Part shown: positions 21,291-30,513 of the stretch, one piece after another
Numbering within the stretch: the stretch's first letter is position 1
How the letters are laid out: every line of letters begins with the position of its first letter
Origin: Serratia fonticola
Lineage (GTDB): Bacteria > Pseudomonadota > Gammaproteobacteria > Enterobacterales > Enterobacteriaceae
Length of the DNA: 64,000 nt
Direction of reading: 5' to 3'
Assembly (NCBI RefSeq): GCF_001006005.1
Contig: NZ_CP011254.1
Coordinates: 4,526,001 to 4,590,000, forward strand
Notes under the pieces: model-generated
The model's database searches: none
Told to the model about the DNA's origin: nothing
The model's input: only the letters and a program-made list of their open reading frames with translations
Made by a program: the position numbers and the translations under genes

Positions 21291-22442
21291 TTAGCGGGGA
21301 ACTCGCAGACCGCCTTCGACGCCTTTAGGGCTGAATACCACCTGCCAAAGTTGAATATCGCGAGCGCGGAACGCTCCTGCGCAGGCATTAAGGTAATAAC
21401 TGAACATCCTTTCAAAACGTTCGGAATAGCGCGATGCCAGCTGTGGCCAGCTCTGTTTGAAACGTTCATACCAGGCCATCAGGGTGCGATCGTAATCTGC
21501 GCCGATATTATGCCAATCTTCCATGACGAAACGGCCTTCGCTGGCCTGGGCAATATGTTTCACCGACGGCAGGCAGCCGTTGGGGAAGATGTATTTATTG
21601 ATCCACGGATCAACGTTCATATCGGTCTCGTTGGACCCTATGGTATGCAACAGGAAAATGCCATCAGGTTTTAAATTACGTTCCACCACCTCGAAATAGG
21701 TTCGGTAGTTCTTCGGCCCAACGTGTTCGAACATGCCGACCGAGACGATGCGGTCAAACTGCTGGTGGAGATCGCGGTAATCCTGCAGCAGAATTTCCAC
21801 GTCCAGCCCGGCACAGCGCTCTTGCGCCATTTTCTGCTGTTCGGCGGAGATGGTGACCCCCACCATGGAAACGCCGTAGTGCTTGGCCGCATAAGCAGAC
21901 AGACCGCCCCAGCCACAGCCGATATCCAATACCCGCATACCGGGCCGCAGGTGCAGTTTTTCGCAAATTAGCCGTAGCTTGGCCTCTTGCGCTTCTTCCA
22001 ACGTCGTGGCCTGTTGCCAATAGCCGCAGGAATATTGCATATAGGGATCCAGCATCTGGGTAAACAAATCGTTACCCAGATCGTAATGCTCTTTGCCAAC
22101 GATCCAGGCACGTTTTTGGGATTGCAGATTGGTCAGGCGGGCGGCGGCAATACGCAAGATATCCTTCAGGTGGTGGGGCAGTTTCTTTTCCAGGCCAGCT
22201 GCGACAACCCGCTGAAAAAATATGTCCAGCCGTTCGCACTCCCACCAACCGTCCATATAGCTTTCGCCCAGCCCCAGAGAGCCGTCTTGCAGTACGCGTT
22301 TAAAGAAATTGGGATTATTGATCTGAATATCGAAAGGGCGTGAACCATTGATTTCAATGCCGGCCATGCTAAGCATTTCATGAGCGATACGATACCAATG
22401 GTTATCCTGGATGCTCAGATCTTCTATACACGATGAACTCAT
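21291..22442 (-). CDS. cfa: Cyclopropane-fatty-acyl-phospholipid synthase
   Basis: 383 residues (E. coli 382). SAM-dependent methyltransferase that cyclopropanates membrane lipid double bonds in stationary phase and acid. SAM motif VLDIGCGWGG at residues 171-180, DYRDLHQQFDRIVSVGMFEHVG, and the family YWQQA...AQEAKL region. Its 340-bp upstream region is long, as in E. coli, where cfa has two promoters; I could not place them with confidence. Confidence 0.97.
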   Translation of the reverse strand: MSSSCIEDLSIQDNHWYRIAHEMLSMAGIEINGSRPFDIQINNPNFFKRVLQDGSLGLGESYMDGWWECERLDIFFQRVVAAGLEKKLPHHLKDILRIAAARLTNLQSQKRAWIVGKEHYDLGNDLFTQMLDPYMQYSCGYWQQATTLEEAQEAKLRLICEKLHLRPGMRVLDIGCGWGGLSAYAAKHYGVSMVGVTISAEQQKMAQERCAGLDVEILLQDYRDLHQQFDRIVSVGMFEHVGPKNYRTYFEVVERNLKPDGIFLLHTIGSNETDMNVDPWINKYIFPNGCLPSVKHIAQASEGRFVMEDWHNIGADYDRTLMAWYERFKQSWPQLASRYSERFERMFSYYLNACAGAFRARDIQLWQVVFSPKGVEGGLRVPR

Positions 22443-22782
22443 AGCTTCTCCATCACCTTCTTCTGACTTATGATCCTGCAGAATTTAGCGTAGACAATTT
22501 CTACAGGGACATACGTATACCTACGGTAAAAATTCACCGTGGTGTCTGAAATCCGACTTGAACAGAGGAAATTTAAGAGACTCCCTGCGTCAAAGGACGC
22601 GGGTAAATGCAACCTTAAATAAAGTGTGATGCCATCCACGTACGCAGCAGTTGCTGCAATAAGATCTTAGTATAACTGTTATTCTAAAAGGTCGTTTTTG
22701 AGTATAGGCTTGCCGAGGCGTAGACTCAACTGCAAATCGCGCTCGGCAAGAATTTTCATTAAGTGACTATTTACATAGGTAA
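22443..22782. other. Intergenic region upstream of cfa
   Basis: No gene seen: the 66-codon minus-strand frame has no homology or ribosome site. It holds the cfa leader and promoter. On the minus strand a TATACT hexamer with a poor -35 lies at about 22667-22672. A 9-bp-stem hairpin lies at 22709-22750. Confidence 0.5.
22709..22750 (-). terminator. Hairpin after punC
   Basis: CTTGCCGAG/CTCGGCAAG arms with a 24-base loop, 33 bp past the punC stop codon. AATTTT follows on the plus strand only, so its direction as a terminator is unclear. Confidence 0.4.
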
Positions 22783-23988
22783 TTATGATACGGAGTCGGC
22801 ATGCTCCTGCCGTGTTACCTGAGTTTCATCCGTTCCTTTCCCACGCTGGATCAGATAGCCCAAGGCCGCTAAAAATACGGTAGCAACCATTACGGTAGCC
22901 GTGGCTAACAGCGGTTGGGCGATAAATGCCGAAACCAACAGGCTGGCGATAAAACATAAACCCAATTGTAGCGTGTTTTGCAGCGCAGCAGCTTTGCCAC
23001 TGTTGTTGGGGAAGGGCATCAACGCATTGGCCACTAAAATAGGATAGCTGGCACCGTTTACTAACGCCATAAAGCAGAACGGGATCAGCAGAGTGGTCAG
23101 CGTCGGTTCGCTCAGGGTGGCAATCAGATACAGCGCTACCATGCTGATGCCATAAGCTACCAACAGCCATGGCAGCAAGGTTTTGCCAGAAATGCGATTT
23201 AAGGCGCTACGGCAGCTGTAACCTCCTAATAAGAAAGCCAGCGTTTGTGGCACATAACTCAGGCCAATATCATTGGGGCTATACCCCATATCGCCAAGGA
23301 TAAAGGGGGAGCCCGTCAGCCAGGCAAAGAAACCGGCAGAACAGGCGGCAAAAACCATCACGTTGCCGCTGAAGACCGGGGATTTCAAGATCTGCATAAA
23401 GCCAAGGCTGGGCTTTTTATCGGCGGAAGGTACCAGTCTGCTGCGGTCTTTCAGCAGTAAGGTGGGGATCAGCAGCAGGGCAGTGATCCCCAGCAGCACG
23501 GCGAAGATGGCCCGCCATCCCATATGGTTGAGCAACCAGGCGCCCAGCAGCGGGGCCAGCGCTGGAGAGAGGGCAACCAGCGGCATAATGGAGGCAAAAA
23601 CGCGGTTGGCTTTGCCATCGCGGTAGCGATCGACCACGATCGCCTGCCAGGTGACGGCGGCGGAACACACGCCAATGGCTTGAATAAAGCGCAGTGACCA
23701 CAGTTGTGCCACGTTCTCGACCCAAAGCATACCGAGGCAGCCGACGGCGAACAGCGCCAGGCCAATCAATAACACGGGCTTACGGCCAATACGGTCGGAC
23801 AGCGGCCCCCACAGCAACTGGGCAAAGGCAAAGCCTGCCAGGAAGATACTCAGGCTGGCGCTGATCGCCCCAGCGGAGATTTGCAGATCCTGCTGCATTG
23901 CCCCAAAGGCGGGCAGGTACATATCGGTAGCCAGATAGCCCAACATGCTCAGGCCGGCCAGGTAGAACATAAATCCAAAATTTCGCAT
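22783..23988 (-). CDS. punC: Purine nucleoside MFS transporter PunC
   Basis: 401 residues (E. coli YdhC 403), 12 membrane segments, MFS drug:H+ antiporter-1 type. MFS loop motif [16 protein letters not shown] between segments 2 and 3; [17 protein letters not shown] region as in E. coli. Reported role in E. coli: uptake of purine nucleosides, activated by PunR. Divergent from punR with a 125-bp shared region. The C-terminal tail is hydrophilic. Confidence 0.93.
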   Translation of the reverse strand: MRNFGFMFYLAGLSMLGYLATDMYLPAFGAMQQDLQISAGAISASLSIFLAGFAFAQLLWGPLSDRIGRKPVLLIGLALFAVGCLGMLWVENVAQLWSLRFIQAIGVCSAAVTWQAIVVDRYRDGKANRVFASIMPLVALSPALAPLLGAWLLNHMGWRAIFAVLLGITALLLIPTLLLKDRSRLVPSADKKPSLGFMQILKSPVFSGNVMVFAACSAGFFAWLTGSPFILGDMGYSPNDIGLSYVPQTLAFLLGGYSCRSALNRISGKTLLPWLLVAYGISMVALYLIATLSEPTLTTLLIPFCFMALVNGASYPILVANALMPFPNNSGKAAALQNTLQLGLCFIASLLVSAFIAQPLLATATVMVATVFLAALGYLIQRGKGTDETQVTRQEHADSVS

Positions 23989-24113
23989 TGCTATTTCTCG
24001 TTAAAATTATGTTGTCGCAGGTTTTGAAGCGCCGGCAAGTGTATACGGCTGGATCTCTGCTTGTGAAACGGTAATATTTGCAAGATGCTGTTAAAAAATT
24101 TGAAGGCAAACAT

Positions 24114-25091
24114 ATGTGGTCTGAATATTCACTCGATGTGGTAGATGCGGTAGCGCGGACCGGCAGTTTCAGCGCGGCGGCACAGGAGTTGCACCGAGTT
24201 CCTTCTGCGGTGAGCTATACGGTACGCCAACTGGAGCAATGGCTGGCGGTACCGCTGTTTGAACGCCGTCACCGCGATGTGGAACTGACGCCAGCGGGGG
24301 CGCTATTTGTTAAGGAGGCGCGGGTTGTTATCAAAAAAATGCTCGATACCCGACGACAGTGCCAGCAGGTGGCCAACGGTTGGCGCGGGCAACTGCGGAT
24401 TGCGGTCGATCTGATCGTCAAACCTCAGCGCAGCCGCCAACTGGTGCTGGATTTTTATCGCCATTTCCCCGACGTGGAACTGATAGTGCAGCCGGAAGTA
24501 TTCAACGGCGTATGGGATGCGCTAGTCGATGGCCGAGCGGAGATGGCCATTGGTGCAACGCGGGCGGTGCCGGTGGGTGGCGGTTTTGCCTTTCGCGATA
24601 TGGGCTTTATGAATTGGCTCTGCGTAGTACATGCTAAACATCCGCTCGCCGCCTTGCAAGGAAAGCTGCGCGACGATCAGCTACGGCCCTATCCCTCGTT
24701 GCTGTTGGAAGATACTTCGCGCAATTTACCCAAGCGGGTGACCTGGTCGCTGGACAACCAGCGGCGGCTGACCGTGCCGGACTGGGTTTCGGCGGTAGAT
24801 TGTTTGCGTGCCGGGCTGTGTGTGGGCATGGTGCCTGCACATCGCGTATTGCCGTTGGTGCAAAGTGGCGAACTGGTGGTGTTGACACTGCATGAGCCTT
24901 TCCCGCCCAGCGCTTGCTGCCTGACCTGGCAGCAAAACGCCCAGTCTCCGGCCATGGCCTGGCTGCTGGACTATCTGGGCGATAGCGAAACGCTCAATCA
25001 GGAATGGCTCAGTGAAGAGGACCCGGGGGGGAATCGGGCGCAGCATGCGGCGCCCCTACGGAGAAATATGGGGTTAAGGCACAGTATTTAG
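24114..25091 (+). CDS. punR: LysR-type regulator PunR
   Basis: 325 residues from the ATG at 24114 ([15 protein letters not shown], the same start as E. coli YdhB); an upstream in-frame start at 24078 is less likely. N-terminal winged helix-turn-helix ([24 protein letters not shown]), then a periplasmic-binding-like effector domain. Activator of divergent punC in E. coli. The C-terminus is unusual: after NQEWLSEE the last ~20 codons run through a copy of the dispersed palindromic repeat (25035-25059) and the tail bears no likeness to the E. coli ending. The stop codon overlaps the convergent purR stop (TTAG). Confidence 0.93.
   Translation: MWSEYSLDVVDAVARTGSFSAAAQELHRVPSAVSYTVRQLEQWLAVPLFERRHRDVELTPAGALFVKEARVVIKKMLDTRRQCQQVANGWRGQLRIAVDLIVKPQRSRQLVLDFYRHFPDVELIVQPEVFNGVWDALVDGRAEMAIGATRAVPVGGGFAFRDMGFMNWLCVVHAKHPLAALQGKLRDDQLRPYPSLLLEDTSRNLPKRVTWSLDNQRRLTVPDWVSAVDCLRAGLCVGMVPAHRVLPLVQSGELVVLTLHEPFPPSACCLTWQQNAQSPAMAWLLDYLGDSETLNQEWLSEEDPGGNRAQHAAPLRRNMGLRHSI
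25035..25059 (-). repeat. Short palindromic dispersed repeat, copy 2 (inside the 3' end of punR)
   Basis: Minus strand GTAGGGGCGCC-GCATGCT-GCGCCCG, nearly identical to the copies at 2070-2096 and 32435-32461. Here it is translated as part of punR. Confidence 0.8.
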
Positions 25092-26113
25092 CGGCGGTAA
25101 TCGACAAAAGGACCATCGGCGACTGAGCGGCGCTCGATGAGTTTTGGATGCACTTCAATCACCTGCGATTCTTCACGCTTGCTGATGATGCGATCCAACA
25201 GCATGGTAAAGGCCATTTCGCCCAGTCGCTCTTTCGGCTGGTGAATGGTGGTCAGCGCCGGGGTGAAGTAGCGGGCATTACGCACGTTGTCGTAGCCAAT
25301 AACCGAGATATCCTGCGGTACACGCAACCCCAGCTCATCGGCGGCACAGATCGCCCCCATGGCCATAATATCGCCGCCACAGAAAACGGCGGTTGGACGA
25401 TGCTTTTGCGACAGGATCTGATGCATGGCTTTGTAGCCAGATTCAGGCTCGAAATCCCCCTGCACGATCCATTCTTCGCGCACTTCGATGTTGGCTTCCT
25501 TCATGGCTTTCAGAAAGCCCTGGTGGCGACCTCCACCGGTATTACGCGCCAGTTGACCAGGAATTGCACCGATGTCCCGGTGGCCACGTTCGATCAGGTA
25601 GCGGCCTGCCAGGTAACCGCCCTCGAAGGCATTGTCGATAATGGTATCGGTGAAGTCTCCGCGTGCGGTACCCCAATCCATCACTACCATGGGAATATTA
25701 CGGTAATCTTCCAGCATGCCCAGTAGCTGATCTGGATATTCTGAGCACATCACCAGCAGGCCATCGACGCGCTTTTGCGCCAGCATCGCTAGATAGGCTT
25801 GCTGTTTATCCAGATTATTGTGCGAGTTACACAAGATCAGGGTATAGCCTTTGCTGTAGCAGCTGTTTTCTACCGCTTCGATCACTTCGGCAAAATAGGG
25901 GGCCTCGCTCGAGGTGGCGAGCAAACCGATCGATTTGGTGTGATTGACCTTGAGGCTGCGGGCGACGGCGCTGGGTGAATAGTGCAGCTCTTTGATGGCG
26001 GCCCAAACGGCCGTTTTGGTATCTTCGGCGACGAAACGCGTTTTATTGATAACGTGCGATACGGTAGTGGTAGAAACGCCAGCGCGTTTGGCCACATCTT
26101 TAATCGTTGCCAT
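25088..26113 (-). CDS. purR: Purine repressor PurR
   Basis: 341 residues, as in E. coli. LacI family: helix-turn-helix [30 protein letters not shown], hinge helix SPSAVARSL, then the hypoxanthine/guanine-binding core. Represses purine synthesis genes. An in-frame start eight codons upstream exists, but ATG at 26113 gives the family N-terminus. A PurR-type operator lies 47 bp upstream, so autoregulation as in E. coli is likely. Confidence 0.97.
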   Translation of the reverse strand: MATIKDVAKRAGVSTTTVSHVINKTRFVAEDTKTAVWAAIKELHYSPSAVARSLKVNHTKSIGLLATSSEAPYFAEVIEAVENSCYSKGYTLILCNSHNNLDKQQAYLAMLAQKRVDGLLVMCSEYPDQLLGMLEDYRNIPMVVMDWGTARGDFTDTIIDNAFEGGYLAGRYLIERGHRDIGAIPGQLARNTGGGRHQGFLKAMKEANIEVREEWIVQGDFEPESGYKAMHQILSQKHRPTAVFCGGDIMAMGAICAADELGLRVPQDISVIGYDNVRNARYFTPALTTIHQPKERLGEMAFTMLLDRIISKREESQVIEVHPKLIERRSVADGPFVDYRR

Positions 26114-26159
26114 GTAAAAAATGACTCCTAAACCCACATGTTACAGCATGTAAGTATGA

Positions 26160-26175
26160 TGTTAATCGTTTGCCT
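26160..26175 (-). promoter_or_regulatory. PurR operator (autoregulatory)
   Basis: Minus strand AGGCAAACGATTAACA agrees with 14 of 16 positions of the PUR box ANGCAANCGNTTNCNT. Located between the purR start and ynhF. Confidence 0.65.
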
Positions 26176-26437
26176 ACGTAGATCCTTTCCCAGATAAGCG
26201 AAAACTGAGTTTTTAGTGCTGAAGTCGTAAATCGCTTGAACAGGGAGGGGCAGTTTATCGGTACGCAGTTGTGAACTGCGGATTTTGTCGCATATTGAAG
26301 AAAAGTGGAAGAGCTAATCGGTAATTATCAGCGGGGAAAGCATAACAAGATTTTAATCACGAACTGTGGGAAAATGATTTGACGTATAAACTGTGTGGCT
26401 TATGCTCTTGAAAAGCCAATCTGAGAGGGAGTTGTAT

Positions 26438-26527
26438 ATGGATACCGATTTGAAGATGTCATTACTCACCACCGTGGGTGCCTTGGCAATGATTATTGCT
26501 TTCAGTTTTATTGCCGCATTGAACTGA
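26438..26527 (+). CDS. ynhF: Small inner-membrane protein YnhF
   Basis: 29 residues, too short for ordinary gene finding: MDTDLKMSLLTT followed by a single hydrophobic helix and the end AALN. E. coli YnhF is also 29 residues, starts MSTDLKFSLVTT and lies between purR and sodB. GAGGGA lies nine bases before the ATG, and a terminator follows. It is a single-span membrane protein of unknown function. Confidence 0.88.
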   Translation: MDTDLKMSLLTTVGALAMIIAFSFIAALN

Positions 26528-26544
26528 TCCGCAGCAGAAAAACA

Positions 26545-26572
26545 AAGGCGCAGCTTGATGCCGCGCCTTATT
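26545..26572. terminator. Bidirectional terminator between ynhF and sodB
   Basis: AAGGCGC/GCGCCTT stem with ATTATT on the right and AAAAACAAA on the left, so it can serve ynhF (+) and sodB (-). Confidence 0.8.
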
Positions 26573-26591
26573 ATTAGCTAGTCACCCGCCG

Positions 26592-27170
26592 TTAAGCCAG
26601 GTTTTCTGCCACGAACGCCCAGTTCACCAACGCCCAGAAGTTTTCCAGGTACTTTGGCCGCGCATTGCGGTAGTCGATGTAGTAAGCATGCTCCCACACG
26701 TCAACGGTCAATAACGGAACGTCTGCGCCGGTCAGCGGGGTTGCCGCATTTGAGGTGCTGACGATCGCCAGACTACCGTCCGCTTTTTTCACCAGCCAAG
26801 TCCAGCCCGCGCCGAAGTTTTTCACGGCGGCATCGGTGAATTGCTCTTTAAAGGCGGCGAAGGAGCCGAATGACTTATTGATGGCCTCTGCCACTGCGCC
26901 CGTTGGCTCGCCACCACCTTGCGGTGATAAGCAGTGCCAATAGAAGGTGTGGTTCCAGACCTGAGCGGCGTTATTGAACACGCCGCCGGTGGAGGTCTTG
27001 ACGATCTCGACCAGGGATTTGCCTTCGAACTCGCTGCCTTTCACCAGATTGTTCAGGTTAACCACGTAGGTGTTATGGTGCTTGCCATAGTGGTATTCCA
27101 GCGTTTCTGCGGAAATGTGCGGTTCGAGAGCGTTTTTCTCATATGGTAATGCAGGTAATTCAAACGACAT
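26592..27170 (-). CDS. sodB: Iron superoxide dismutase
   Basis: 192 residues. Metal ligands H27, H74, D157 and H161 are all present. Q70 in [10 protein letters not shown] is the position that marks the iron form. Cytoplasmic removal of superoxide. The leader ends AAAAGGAGAAAGCAATG, very like the E. coli leader, where the small RNA RyhB pairs over the ribosome site, so RyhB control is likely. E. coli ydhP, next to sodB there, is absent here. Confidence 0.98.
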   Translation of the reverse strand: MSFELPALPYEKNALEPHISAETLEYHYGKHHNTYVVNLNNLVKGSEFEGKSLVEIVKTSTGGVFNNAAQVWNHTFYWHCLSPQGGGEPTGAVAEAINKSFGSFAAFKEQFTDAAVKNFGAGWTWLVKKADGSLAIVSTSNAATPLTGADVPLLTVDVWEHAYYIDYRNARPKYLENFWALVNWAFVAENLA

Positions 27171-27352
27171 TGCTTTCTCCTTTTATAGACAATACGCCTC
27201 TCCGACGCTGCAGGCCTAAGGGGCCGAGGGCGGAAAAACGCAATTGCACCACTTTTGTTATGGTTATTAATCTTAACAACTTTCGGGGGGAAAAGAACAT
27301 CCAAAGTGTGCCAAGTGACTGATTGTTTAAAGTTGCAGCGGGAGATTGAGAG

Positions 27353-27379
27353 CACGGCCGAGCAGTTGGCTCAGCCGTG
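27353..27379 (-). terminator. Hairpin after mepH
   Basis: CACGGCTGAGC/GCTCGGCCGTG stem 6 bp past the mepH stop codon, without a T-run. Confidence 0.45.
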
Positions 27380-27384
27380 AAAGG

Positions 27385-28200
27385 TTAACGGATGGTGGTA
27401 GGGGTCACTACGCGGCGGGCACCAATGTAATGGTTCTGCCAATAGTCGTTATCCAACTGACTGATGCGAATTTCTTCACCGGTGCGCGGTGACTGGATGA
27501 ACTTACCGTTACCAAGATAGACTCCAACGTGATCGGCGGTGCCACGGTTGTTGATGCGGAAGAACACCAGATCGCCTTTCTCCAGCTCATTACGCTTGAT
27601 CGGCGCTGCATCACGCAGGTGGTACATTTCGTTGGCGGTACGCGGCATTTTGATTTTCACCACGTCTTTGTACGCGTAATAAATCAGCCCGCTGCAGTCG
27701 AAGCCTGTACCAGGTGAAGACCCACCCCAGCGGTAGGGTTTACCCATTTGCCCCATCAGCTTGGCCATGGCGGTCTGCTTGGCGTGCTGATAACGTTTTT
27801 TGTGAGCGGCGGAAAGTTTTAACGGCTTTTCGCGGCCAGCTAATTTTGCCGTAGCTTTGCCTTCTTCACGATGGCGACCATAACCTTTTTTATAGCCTTT
27901 TTTAGGCGGAGTTACTTTTAGCTTGGCCGTTTTGGTTGCCTGGCTTTTGGTTTTAACGCTGGTGGTTTTTTTGGCGGTCTTTAAGGTTGCTGGTTTGGTT
28001 TTTAGCGTTTTCGGAGGGGTGGCTGCCTTCACTTTTTTATTGGCTTTCACCGCTTTCTTTTTCTTGCGGTCGTCTGGCCGGGCTTCATTAACGTGACTCT
28101 TGCGCTGCTCGGCAGAAACACGTGCCTGTGGCGCAGCGTGCGCCAAATTGAAGAAGAGCTGCGTAAATAGCAGCACAAAAAGTGTAATAATTAACCGCAT
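27385..28200 (-). CDS. mepH: Murein DD-endopeptidase MepH
   Basis: 271 residues, as in E. coli YdhO. Signal peptide (MRLIITLFVLLFTQLFFNLAHA), then about 100 residues very rich in Lys (KTLKTKPATLKTAKKTTSV) and a C-terminal NlpC/P60 domain with catalytic C169 in GTGFDCSGLIYYAY and a His in TADHVGVYLGNGKFI. Cuts D-Ala-mDAP cross-links to allow cell wall growth. The basic linker probably binds the anionic wall. Confidence 0.94.
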   Translation of the reverse strand: MRLIITLFVLLFTQLFFNLAHAAPQARVSAEQRKSHVNEARPDDRKKKKAVKANKKVKAATPPKTLKTKPATLKTAKKTTSVKTKSQATKTAKLKVTPPKKGYKKGYGRHREEGKATAKLAGREKPLKLSAAHKKRYQHAKQTAMAKLMGQMGKPYRWGGSSPGTGFDCSGLIYYAYKDVVKIKMPRTANEMYHLRDAAPIKRNELEKGDLVFFRINNRGTADHVGVYLGNGKFIQSPRTGEEIRISQLDNDYWQNHYIGARRVVTPTTIR

Positions 28201-28613
28201 ATCGACATTACCAACCTTGGCTCCGAAACAGAAATCGAATGAGTCACAGTATTCCCGAAATTCACCCTATAAAACAGCGTGGATCTCATAAATACTAATC
28301 CATATTGTGAGAAAACGTTAATGGCATTTTTTTTGTTGCAAAATCAAACGCCTGGCGCCTAAAAAAGCGACAGAGATCATGTGGTTGGCTTATTGCTCTC
28401 CGGCATTGGGCAGGGCAAATATAATAGTGAAACGTCCCGATTAAAAATGTTATTCTGGGGCCATGTTTTAACCGGTTCGGTGTGTCCGCCGCTTTTGCTA
28501 AGGCAATCAGAGAATGTCCCTGCAAAAGATGGCGTTTTCTTGGCACCGGTCCTGCCGCTACAATAGCCAGTGTGATGCATGTTGTAGCCATGATGTGGCT
28601 TGAGGAAGCAATA
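28201..28613. other. Divergent intergenic region mepH/grxD
   Basis: 413 bp. It holds the leaders of both genes. A TATAAT at about 28421-28426 and a TACAAT at about 28559-28564 are possible -10 elements for grxD, each with a poor -35. The several short frames here have no recognisable product and I reject them. Confidence 0.4.
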
Positions 28614-28958
28614 ATGACGACGATTGAAAAAATTCAGCAGCAAATTTCTGCCAACCCGATCCTGCTGTATATGAAAGGCTCACCGAAATTGCCAAGCTGC
28701 GGTTTCTCTGCTCAGGCCGTGCAGGCGCTTTCAGCCTGTGGCGAACGTTTTGCCTATGTTGATATTCTGCAAAACCCGGACATCCGCGCCGAGCTGCCAA
28801 AGTACGCAAACTGGCCAACCTTCCCGCAGCTGTGGGTCGATGGTGAACTGGTTGGCGGCTGCGATATCATCATCGAGATGTACCAGCGCGGTGAACTGCA
28901 GCCGTTGATCAAAGAAACGGCCGAGAAGTATAAAGATCAGGAAGACCAGCAGCCTTAA
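28614..28958 (+). CDS. grxD: Monothiol glutaredoxin GrxD
   Basis: 114 residues (E. coli 115). CGFS active site at C29 (KGSPKLPSCGFS); WPTFPQLWVDGELVGGCDI is the glutathione-binding signature. Holds a bridging [2Fe-2S] cluster and helps deliver Fe-S clusters. The frame extends upstream, but ATG at 28614 has TGAGGA in front and gives the family start. It is followed by a strong bidirectional terminator. Confidence 0.97.
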   Translation: MTTIEKIQQQISANPILLYMKGSPKLPSCGFSAQAVQALSACGERFAYVDILQNPDIRAELPKYANWPTFPQLWVDGELVGGCDIIIEMYQRGELQPLIKETAEKYKDQEDQQP

Positions 28959-28980
28959 TGGCGCAGGTTTTTACCAAATA

Positions 28981-29020
28981 AAATCGGGCGGCACCTTTAA
29001 CAGTGCCGCCCGATTTTTTT
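28981..29020. terminator. Bidirectional terminator between grxD and rnt
   Basis: AATCGGGCGGCAC/GTGCCGCCCGATT stem followed by seven T on the plus strand, with AAAT on the other side. Confidence 0.92.
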
Positions 29021-29043
29021 ATGTCTGTCAGTTTGCCAGCAAG

Positions 29044-29691
29044 CTATTGCGATTCAACGTTGGCAATCGGCCAGCCACCGAGACGTTTCCAGCGGTTAAC
29101 CAGTTCACAGAACAGTTGGGCGGTTTGCTGGGTATCATACAGGGCTGAGTGCGCCTGGCTGCTGTCAAACGGCATGCCAGCGGCAATACAGGCTTTAGCC
29201 AGCACCGTCTGCCCCAATACCAGCCCGCTAAGCGCAGCGGTATCAAAGGTGGCGAAAGGATGGAACGGGTTGCGCTTCAGGCTGGCACGTTCGGCGGCAG
29301 CCATCAGGAAGCTGTGATCAAAATTGGCATTATGCGCCACGATGATTGCCCGGTTACACCCCTGATCCTTAAGGCCTTTACGTACGGCTTTGAAAATCGC
29401 ATGCAGCGCATCATATTCACTCACTGCACCACGCAGTGGGTTATGTGGATCGATACCGTTGAAGGCCAGCGCTTCCGGTTGCAGGTTCGCCCCTTCAAAC
29501 GGCTCTACATGAAAATGCAGTGTTTCATCTTGCTGCAACCAACCATTTTCATCCATTTTCAGCGTGACGGCGGCAATCTCTAGCAGCGCATCGGTCTGAG
29601 CATGAAACCCAGCGGTTTCCACATCAATAACAACGGGATAAAACCCACGGAAACGGCCACTCAGGGCGTTAAGATCACTTTTTTCGGCCAT
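29044..29691 (-). CDS. rnt: Ribonuclease T
   Basis: 215 residues from the ATG at 29691, the same length as E. coli; the in-frame ATG at 29724 lacks a ribosome site. DEDD 3'-5' exonuclease: ExoI motif [10 protein letters not shown], Exo[12 protein letters not shown], Exo[12 protein letters not shown]. Trims the 3' ends of tRNA and stable RNA. In E. coli the helicase gene lhr lies next to rnt; here grxD follows directly. Confidence 0.96.
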   Translation of the reverse strand: MAEKSDLNALSGRFRGFYPVVIDVETAGFHAQTDALLEIAAVTLKMDENGWLQQDETLHFHVEPFEGANLQPEALAFNGIDPHNPLRGAVSEYDALHAIFKAVRKGLKDQGCNRAIIVAHNANFDHSFLMAAAERASLKRNPFHPFATFDTAALSGLVLGQTVLAKACIAAGMPFDSSQAHSALYDTQQTAQLFCELVNRWKRLGGWPIANVESQ

Positions 29692-29793
29692 CAGTTTCTT
29701 ATCTTTAGCGAATTCAGCGCGCATTATGACAAATTTCTTGTCTTGGTGCAGCGGAGATAGAAAGCAGGGCGCAGGGTGCGCCCTGGAGAAACC

Positions 29794-30201
29794 TCAGTTA
29801 CCGAGGCCGTGACCTGCGTGCTTGTTCTCGATCAGTTCAATCTTGTAACCGTCCGGATCTTCGACGAAGGCAATCACGGTGGTACCGCCCTTGACTGGGC
29901 CGGCTTCGCGGGTGACTTTGCCACCGGCCTGACGGATGTTGTCGCAGGTGGCTGCTACATCATCGACGCCCAGTGCCAGATGACCAAATGCGGAGCCCAT
30001 GTCGTAGCTGTCTACGCCCCAGTTATAGGTCAGCTCGATGACCGAGCCTTCGCTTTCATCGCTATAACCCACGAAGGCCAACGAGTATTTGTACTCGGTG
30101 TTTTCGCTGGTACGCAGTAAGCGCATGCCTAATACCTTGGTATAGAAGTCGATGGAGCGTTGCAGATCGCCGACACGGAGCATGGTATGGAGTAAGCGCA
30201 T
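29794..30201 (-). CDS. gloA: Lactoylglutathione lyase (glyoxalase I)
   Basis: 135 residues, as in E. coli. Ni-binding residues H5, E56, H74 and E122 are all present. Converts the methylglyoxal-glutathione hemithioacetal to S-lactoylglutathione. Downstream of nemR-nemA in the same direction, as in the E. coli nemRA-gloA operon. Here the 312-bp gap to nemA contains a 97-bp inverted-repeat element, which may change co-transcription. Confidence 0.98.
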   Translation of the reverse strand: MRLLHTMLRVGDLQRSIDFYTKVLGMRLLRTSENTEYKYSLAFVGYSDESEGSVIELTYNWGVDSYDMGSAFGHLALGVDDVAATCDNIRQAGGKVTREAGPVKGGTTVIAFVEDPDGYKIELIENKHAGHGLGN

Positions 30202-30362
30202 AATTTCCTCTGATTGGATATGCCGCGGCTGACGGCAGGTGACTTGAACAGCGTCAGACAGTATAGCCTTGTCGCATAAGGCAATTCAACGCGTGCGGTT
30301 GGTGATGGGGTAGGTTACGTTGTCACAAACAAAAAATAGCTGCGGATAATAGTGCAGCAGGC

Positions 30363-30459
30363 GGGAGCCATACAGAACGCCGACACGCCGTGGATCCATC
30401 CATGGAGGCTCGTATCGCGCATCCATGCGCTCAACGGTCGGCTAACCTGTATGGCTCCC
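30363..30459 (-). repeat. 97-bp inverted-repeat element, copy 1 (nemA-gloA gap)
   Basis: Bounded by perfect 13-bp inverted repeats GGGAGCCATACAG / CTGTATGGCTCCC. Its reverse complement matches 45529-45625 at 85 of 97 positions by eye, with weaker similarity continuing into both flanks (about 30342-30497). Internal short palindromes such as GCGCATCCATGCGC are present. No coding capacity. MITE- or ERIC-like in layout, but the sequence is not ERIC. Confidence 0.8.
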
Positions 30460-30513
30460 ACCCGGCTCAGCCTTGAGGCGTCGCGGTATTAAGCGCACCT
30501 ATTTAGCTGAGCT

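Noticed and set aside
22439..22639. 66-codon minus-strand frame running into cfa
   Set aside because: Lies in the cfa leader, is low in conserved features, and the true cfa start with family N-terminus follows it.
30342..30497. ERIC element
   Set aside because: Size and hairpin form are similar, but the sequence does not contain the ERIC core, so it is reported as an unnamed element.
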